From: Spirochaetaceae bacterium
Lineage (GTDB): Bacteria; Spirochaetota; Spirochaetia; Treponematales; Treponemataceae
NCBI GenBank assembly: GCA_017622135.1
Contig: JAGARR010000017.1
Span: 1-61,939 of the forward strand
Length of the DNA: 61,939 nt
Direction: 5' to 3'
Shown here: piece after piece, positions 58,106 to 61,939 of the stretch
Position numbering within the stretch: the first letter of the stretch is position 1
Layout: the number at the start of each line of letters is the position of its first letter
The notes under the pieces: model-generated
What the model was told of the DNA's origin: nothing
Database searches by the model: none
Seen by the model: only the letters and a program-made list of their open reading frames with translations
Made by a program: the position numbers and the translations under genes

Positions 58106-59788
58106 ATGCTTTCAGATATTGAGATTGCCCAGCAGAACCAGATGGAGCCGGTGACAGGAATTGCCGCCAAGATTGGCTTGGAGCCAGAGGACCTGGACCT
58201 GTACGGCAGCTACAAGGCAAAGATTACACTGCCTGTGTTGCAGTCCCTGCAGCAGAAGGCTGCCACCAACCCGGCAAAGCTGGTGCTGGTGACGGCCATC
58301 ACCCCCACTCCTGCTGGCGAGGGGAAGTCCACCGTTTCCGTGGGCCTGGCGGACAGCCTCAACAGCATCGGCAAGAATACGGTGATTGCCCTGCGGGAGC
58401 CCTCCCTTGGGCCCTGCTTCGGGGTGAAGGGTGGAGCCTGCGGTGGCGGCCACGCCCAGATTGTCCCCATGGAGGACATCAACCTCCACTTCACTGGTGA
58501 CATCCACGCTGTGTCCATCACCACGAACCTCATCGCTTCCCTCATCGACAATCACATTCACCAGGGAAATGCCCTGAACATCGACCCCCGCACCATCACC
58601 TGGAAGCGCTGCGTTGACCTGAACGACCGGGAGCTGCGGAAGATTGTGGCGGGTCTCGGCGGCCGCACTGAGGGTGTTCCTCGGGAGGAGGGCTTTACCA
58701 TTGCCGTGGCCAGCGAGATTATGGCCATCCTCTGCCTTTCCCGCTCCATCGCCGAGCTGAAGGAGCGGCTGGGGAACATTGTCATCGGAACCACCTACGA
58801 CGGCCGAACGGTGCAGTTCAAGGAGCTGGGGGCTGTGGGTGCCTGTGCCGCCTTGATGAAGGACGCCATCCGCCCCAACCTGGTGCAGACCTTGGAAAAG
58901 ACACCTGCCTTTGTCCACGGCGGCCCCTTCGCCAACATCGCCCACGGCTGCAACAGCCTCAACGCCACCCTCAGTGCCCTGGCCTCGGCGGACTACGTGG
59001 TGACGGAGGCGGGCTTTGCCGCCGACCTGGGTGCGGAGAAGTTCCTGGACATCAAGTGCCGCATTGGTGGCCTGAAGCCCAGTGCCGTGGTGGTGGTGGC
59101 CACCATCCGCGCACTGAAGATGCACGGCGGAGTGGAGAAGGCCTGTCTCTCCCAGCCCAATGTGGCTGCCGTGGAACAGGGCTTTGCCAACCTCCAGGTC
59201 CACCTAGAGAACCTGGCGAAATTCGGCCTGTCCACGGTGGTGGCGGTGAACCAGTTTGTCAGCGACACGGAGGAGGAGATCACGTGCCTCCAGAACCTGT
59301 GCAAGAAGTCCGGTGCCAAGGCCATCCTCTGCCAGGTGTGGGAGAAGGGAAGCCTGGGCGGCCAGGAGCTGGCGAGGGCTGTGGCGGAGCTGTGCGAGGG
59401 GGGGCAGAAGTCTGACTTCCACTTCCTCTATCCCAGTGAGCTGCCCCTGGCAGAAAAAATCCGTGTGCTGGCCAAGGAAATCTACCGGGCCAGGGACGTG
59501 GACATTGCCCCTGCCGCCATGCGCAAGCTGCAGCGGTACCAGGAGGAGGGCTACGGCAACCTGCCGGTGTGCATGGCAAAGACCCAGAACTCCATCTCCC
59601 ACAACAAGAGCTGGCCGGGGGTCCCTGCGGACTACACCTTCCCGGTGCGGGACGTGCAGCTCTATGCGGGAGCAGGCTTTGTGGTGGCCCTTGCCGGCGA
59701 CATCATGACCATGCCCGGCCTGCCCAAGGTACCTGCCGCCTGCTCCATCGACGTGGACGATGAAGGAAATATCAGCGGCCTCTTCTAG
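58106..59788 (+). CDS. fhs: formate-tetrahydrofolate ligase
   Basis: A 560-aa enzyme that joins formate to tetrahydrofolate with ATP, supplying formyl groups for purine synthesis and, in acetogens, the Wood-Ljungdahl methyl branch. Motifs: ITPTPAGEGKSTVSVGLADS (P-loop), REPSLGPCFGVKGGACGGGH, NLHFTGDIHAV, GGPFANIAHGCNSL, EAGFAADLGAEKF and the C-terminal PGLPKVPAACSIDVD. AGGAGG precedes the ATG. Some termite-gut treponemes use it for acetogenesis; no other pathway genes are in the window. Confidence 0.97.
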   Translation: MLSDIEIAQQNQMEPVTGIAAKIGLEPEDLDLYGSYKAKITLPVLQSLQQKAATNPAKLVLVTAITPTPAGEGKSTVSVGLADSLNSIGKNTVIALREPSLGPCFGVKGGACGGGHAQIVPMEDINLHFTGDIHAVSITTNLIASLIDNHIHQGNALNIDPRTITWKRCVDLNDRELRKIVAGLGGRTEGVPREEGFTIAVASEIMAILCLSRSIAELKERLGNIVIGTTYDGRTVQFKELGAVGACAALMKDAIRPNLVQTLEKTPAFVHGGPFANIAHGCNSLNATLSALASADYVVTEAGFAADLGAEKFLDIKCRIGGLKPSAVVVVATIRALKMHGGVEKACLSQPNVAAVEQGFANLQVHLENLAKFGLSTVVAVNQFVSDTEEEITCLQNLCKKSGAKAILCQVWEKGSLGGQELARAVAELCEGGQKSDFHFLYPSELPLAEKIRVLAKEIYRARDVDIAPAAMRKLQRYQEEGYGNLPVCMAKTQNSISHNKSWPGVPADYTFPVRDVQLYAGAGFVVALAGDIMTMPGLPKVPAACSIDVDDEGNISGLF

Positions 59789-59819
59789 CTGAGGTGGCCG
59801 ACCTTTCCCGACAGTTTTT

Positions 59820-59848
59820 TTGACTTTTCCCTGATTCCTGTGTATCTT
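59820..59848 (+). promoter_or_regulatory. hemerythrin promoter
   Basis: TTGACT (59820-59825), 17 bp, TATCTT (59843-59848). Confidence 0.7.
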
Positions 59849-59871
59849 AGGGGAAAGGACAGGAGGTATAT

Positions 59872-60279
59872 ATGTTTGAGAAGATTGTATGGAAGGATGC
59901 CTATAATCTGAATGTGCCGGAAATTGACAGCCAGCACCAACGTCTGGTGGTGATTGCCAACGAGTTGTACGACTTGGCAAATGGAGACAAGGATATCTAT
60001 AAGCGGGGAATAGCTGCTGCCTTGAAGAAGCTGGTGGATTATACAGAATATCATCTGAAATTCGAGGAGGGCTTCCTGCGGGACAGGGGCTATCCCCAGA
60101 TAGACTTCCACAAGATGCAGCATGACCAGTTCATCTCCCAGGTGAATGCTCAGGTGAAAAAGCTGGTGGATCCCCGTCAGGATGATGGACTGGTGCTCTA
60201 CGACTATCTTTTGAAGTGGTTGCTGAACCACATCGCCAAGTCCGACAAGGCGTGGTCGCTCCATGTCTTGTCCCGCTGA
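59872..60279 (+). CDS. bacteriohemerythrin
   Basis: A 135-aa four-helix di-iron oxygen-binding protein. Ligand motifs: EIDSQHQRLVVIANELYD, DYTEYHLKFEEGFLRDRGYP, DFHKMQHDQFI and WLLNHIAKSDKAW (HxxxxD) supply the His, Glu and Asp residues. Single-domain forms deliver or sense oxygen in microaerobic bacteria. GGAGG lies 7 nt before the ATG. Fits with the oxygen-defence genes elsewhere in the window. Confidence 0.93.
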   Translation: MFEKIVWKDAYNLNVPEIDSQHQRLVVIANELYDLANGDKDIYKRGIAAALKKLVDYTEYHLKFEEGFLRDRGYPQIDFHKMQHDQFISQVNAQVKKLVDPRQDDGLVLYDYLLKWLLNHIAKSDKAWSLHVLSR

Positions 60280-60288
60280 GGCAAGAAT

Positions 60289-60318
60289 TTGACAGATGGA
60301 TTATACTCGTTATATAAG
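60289..60318 (+). promoter_or_regulatory. mrp promoter
   Basis: TTGACA (60289-60294), 18 bp, TATAAG (60313-60318). Confidence 0.7.
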
Positions 60319-60336
60319 CAGTAAAGGAGTTTTTTT

Positions 60337-61158
60337 ATGAGTTGTGATCATAATTGTGGAAGCTGCGGACAGGATTGTTCCTCCCGTGATGTTCATGAGA
60401 AGCTGCATCCAAAGAGCAGGATTAGAAAGGTCATTGGTATCGTCAGCGGAAAGGGTGGTGTAGGCAAGTCCCTGGTCACCTCCATGATGGCGGTGGCCAT
60501 GACGAAGAGGGGAAAGCGTGCCGCCATCCTTGATGCGGACATCACCGGGCCCTCCATCCCCAAGGCCTTCGGGCTCAAGGGCAGGGTAACAGGTGAGGAG
60601 AACGAGATTTATCCCATGGTGAGCCGTGACGGCGTGCAGGTCATGTCCATCAACTTCCTGCTGGAGAATGAGACTGATCCAGTGGTGTGGCGTGGCCCCA
60701 TCATTGCCGGTGCGGTGAAGCAGTTCTGGTCCGACGTGGTGTGGGAGGATGTGGACTATATGTTTGTGGACATGCCTCCCGGAACAGGTGATGTGCCCCT
60801 CACTGTGTTCCAGTCTCTGGACATCTGCGGCATCATCGTGGTGGCAACGCCCCAGGAGCTGGTGGGAATGATTGTGGAGAAGGCCGTGAAGATGGCCAGC
60901 ATGATGAGCGTTCCCGTGGTTGGTCTGGTGGAGAACATGAGCTACGTCAAGTGTCCTGACTGCGGCAAGGAGATCAAGCTTTTTGGTGACAGCAAGGTTG
61001 ATGCCGTTGCTGCATCCTACAACATTCCTGTGCTGGCCCGTCTGCCCATAGACCCTGCCGTTGCCGCTGCCGTGGACGCAGGCTGTGTGGAGAATGTGGA
61101 CGTGTCTGCCATGGATAAGGCTGTTGCCGTGCTTGAGGACTGCCAGTGCGGTCACTAG
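60337..61158 (+). CDS. mrp: Mrp/NBP35-type iron-sulfur carrier ATPase
   Basis: A 273-aa P-loop protein that carries iron-sulfur clusters to target enzymes. The N-terminal Cys-rich start MSCDHNCGSCGQDCSSRDVH is of NBP35 type; GIVSGKGGVGKSLVTSMMAV is the deviant Walker A. LDADITGPSIPKAFGL, DYMFVDMPPGTGDVPLT and the CPDCGK pair (cluster bridging between subunits) are all present. AAAGGAG precedes the ATG. The end overlaps the following Cys-motif gene. Confidence 0.93.
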   Translation: MSCDHNCGSCGQDCSSRDVHEKLHPKSRIRKVIGIVSGKGGVGKSLVTSMMAVAMTKRGKRAAILDADITGPSIPKAFGLKGRVTGEENEIYPMVSRDGVQVMSINFLLENETDPVVWRGPIIAGAVKQFWSDVVWEDVDYMFVDMPPGTGDVPLTVFQSLDICGIIVVATPQELVGMIVEKAVKMASMMSVPVVGLVENMSYVKCPDCGKEIKLFGDSKVDAVAASYNIPVLARLPIDPAVAAAVDAGCVENVDVSAMDKAVAVLEDCQCGH

Positions 61159-61640
61159 ATCCCGAAGAGGAGCGCCAGGCCCTTGTCCAGAAGTCCTCCA
61201 AGGCCAAGGAGGCCATGGAGCTGTTCCGACAGGGGTACAACTGTGCCCAGGCGGTGATGGCTTCGTTTTGCAAGGACCTGGGCCTTGAGGAGAAGCAGGC
61301 CATGATGCTGGCCTCCTCCTTTGGTGGCGGCATGGGCCGTATGCGGGAGGTCTGCGGGGCGGTGAGCGGCATGGCCATGGTGCTGGGATTGGCCCAGGGC
61401 TACAGCGATCCCAAGGCCACCAGCGAGAAGGCGGCTCACTACGACAAGGTCCAGCAGTTGGCGGAACAATTCAAGGCGGAGAATGGCTCCATCATCTGCC
61501 GGGAGCTTTTGGGGCTGACAAAGCCTGGTCCTGATTCTCCCGTGCCGGAGGAGCGAACCCCCACCTACTACAAGAAGCGTCCCTGCGATATCCTGGTTGG
61601 CCAGTGCGCCGCCATCCTGCAGCAGGAGTTGGGCAAATAA
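61146..61640 (+). CDS. C_GCAxxG_C_C family redox protein (164 aa)
   Basis: The family pattern is visible: GYNCAQAVMASFC, FGGGMGRMREVCGAVSGMAM (the CGAxxG core) and SIICRELLG with PCDILVGQCAAIL. Such proteins are thought to be redox-active or metal-binding; no reaction is proven. Start GTG 61146 lies inside the end of mrp with GAGG 8 nt upstream, so the two are translated together, and a link to cluster assembly is plausible. The 3' end is duplicated (see the repeat at 61624). Confidence 0.85.
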   Translation: MRSLDPEEERQALVQKSSKAKEAMELFRQGYNCAQAVMASFCKDLGLEEKQAMMLASSFGGGMGRMREVCGAVSGMAMVLGLAQGYSDPKATSEKAAHYDKVQQLAEQFKAENGSIICRELLGLTKPGPDSPVPEERTPTYYKKRPCDILVGQCAAILQQELGK

Positions 61641-61699
61641 AATTGTACCCGGCTCCTGCCGAGGAGTTGGGCAAATAAAATTGTACCCGCTCCTGCCAG
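61624..61699. repeat. 38-bp tandem duplication at a gene end
   Basis: AGGAGTTGGGCAAATAAAAT and 17 following bases occur at 61624 and again at 61662, with one base lost in the second copy. The unit includes the stop codon of the upstream gene. Confidence 0.85.
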
Positions 61700-61716
61700 T
61701 TGCATTCCTGCATAAA

Positions 61717-61778
61717 AATACCCCGATTCGATGGAGCTAGTTCCATAAGGTGCTCCATCGAATCGGGGTATTCTTTTC
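61717..61778. terminator. terminator with perfect 21-bp stem
   Basis: The arm at 61717-61737 (AATACCCCGATTCGATGGAG plus C) is the exact inverse of 61752-61772; loop of 14 nt, then TTCTTTTCTT. A-rich before and T-rich after, so it can work in both directions. Confidence 0.8.
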
Positions 61779-61939
61779 TTCCGTTGTGGTCAGGTGGTTA
61801 TAATTTATAATAAATATTGATAACGTTATTATCATAAATATTGACTAATTTCCATTGCTAGGAACCCTCGGTATCTCCACGTCTGGCCATTCGGCAGATT
61901 GTGTTATATCCCGTAACGTCTGCCGATACAACCTTATCC
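61779..61939. other. A+T-rich regulatory-looking end of the window
   Basis: No gene. It contains the dyad TGATAA-CGTTA-TTATCA (61822-61838), similar to Fur/PerR-type boxes, flanked by two AATATTGA-like arms, and a hairpin CGGCAGA / TCTGCCG (61894-61927). These probably belong to a gene beyond the right edge. Confidence 0.4.

Noticed and set aside
56232..58220. 662-residue open frame over pyk
   Set aside because: Shadow frame of pyk with His/Gly/Arg-rich composition; the pyk frame carries all family motifs.

Overview
The window looks like a piece of chromosome from an anaerobic Treponema-like spirochaete. The evidence is the order TlyC/CorC, YbeY, 7TM-HD phosphodiesterase, PhoH; a superoxide reductase lacking the second Cys pair of the N-terminal iron site; Sec-dependent lipoproteins; a PEGA-domain protein; a Lol-type exporter; and McsA-McsB-ClpC. 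Oxygen and peroxide defence (superoxide reductase, rubrerythrin, an FAD-dependent reductase, hemerythrin) together with formate-tetrahydrofolate ligase fits an anaerobic gut or rumen relative. Species cannot be fixed from the sequence alone.

Two composition classes alternate. Core blocks (about 3.4-10.3 kb, 20.0-49.5 kb, 52.8-61.6 kb) are visibly G+C-rich and carry tight operons with stop/start overlaps. Accessory blocks (1-3.4 kb and 10.5-19.9 kb) are A+T-rich and carry broken genes, lipoprotein paralogues, an integrase remnant, a probable phage-defence locus and a chain of toxin-antitoxin modules. A 75-bp identical repeat (3325-3399 and 17224-17298) lies at a junction in both accessory blocks, each time directly after a truncated reading frame.

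Layout: 1-3.4 kb gene debris (EAL fragment, split surface protein), two lipoprotein genes and IS3-type terminal repeats without a transposase; 3.8-10.0 kb lipoprotein, PilZ-like protein, superoxide reductase, AI-2E-type permease, serS and an anion permease; 10.8-17.2 kb a PLD-helicase / AlbA_2 ATPase / Eco57I-like methylase locus whose methylase is cut short; 17.4-19.9 kb one orphan antitoxin and three VapBC or UPF0175/DUF3368 modules, separated by remnants of methylase 3' ends; 20.0-23.6 kb hflK-hflC and an unknown membrane protein; 24.3-30.5 kb phoH, 7TM-HD gene, ybeY, corC/tlyC, TPR gene; 30.5-40.0 kb Cas2-like gene, prfB with its +1 frameshift site, PEGA gene, ftsY and a three-gene Lol exporter; 40.0-44.4 kb mcsA-mcsB-clpC; 44.5-49.5 kb rubrerythrin, tRNA-Val, ComFB-domain gene, HD hydrolase, aconitase; 49.7-52.5 kb two AAA/DUF4143 ATPases, each preceded by short tandem repeats that overlap its promoter; 53.3-61.6 kb redox and central metabolism genes (FAD reductase, MBL hydrolase, pyk, fhs, hemerythrin, mrp, C_GCAxxG_C_C protein).

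Three threads run through the window. Cyclic-nucleotide signalling is suggested by the PilZ-like protein, the EAL fragment, the short 7TM-HD enzyme and the ComFB protein. Protein quality control is represented by HflKC and the arginine-kinase/ClpC pair. Six genes (3782, serS, 31478, 51327, 55179, pyk) have a good -10 box only 6-7 nt before the start codon and no Shine-Dalgarno sequence, so they are probably translated from leaderless mRNAs. All functional calls rest on motif recognition by eye; no database search was possible.
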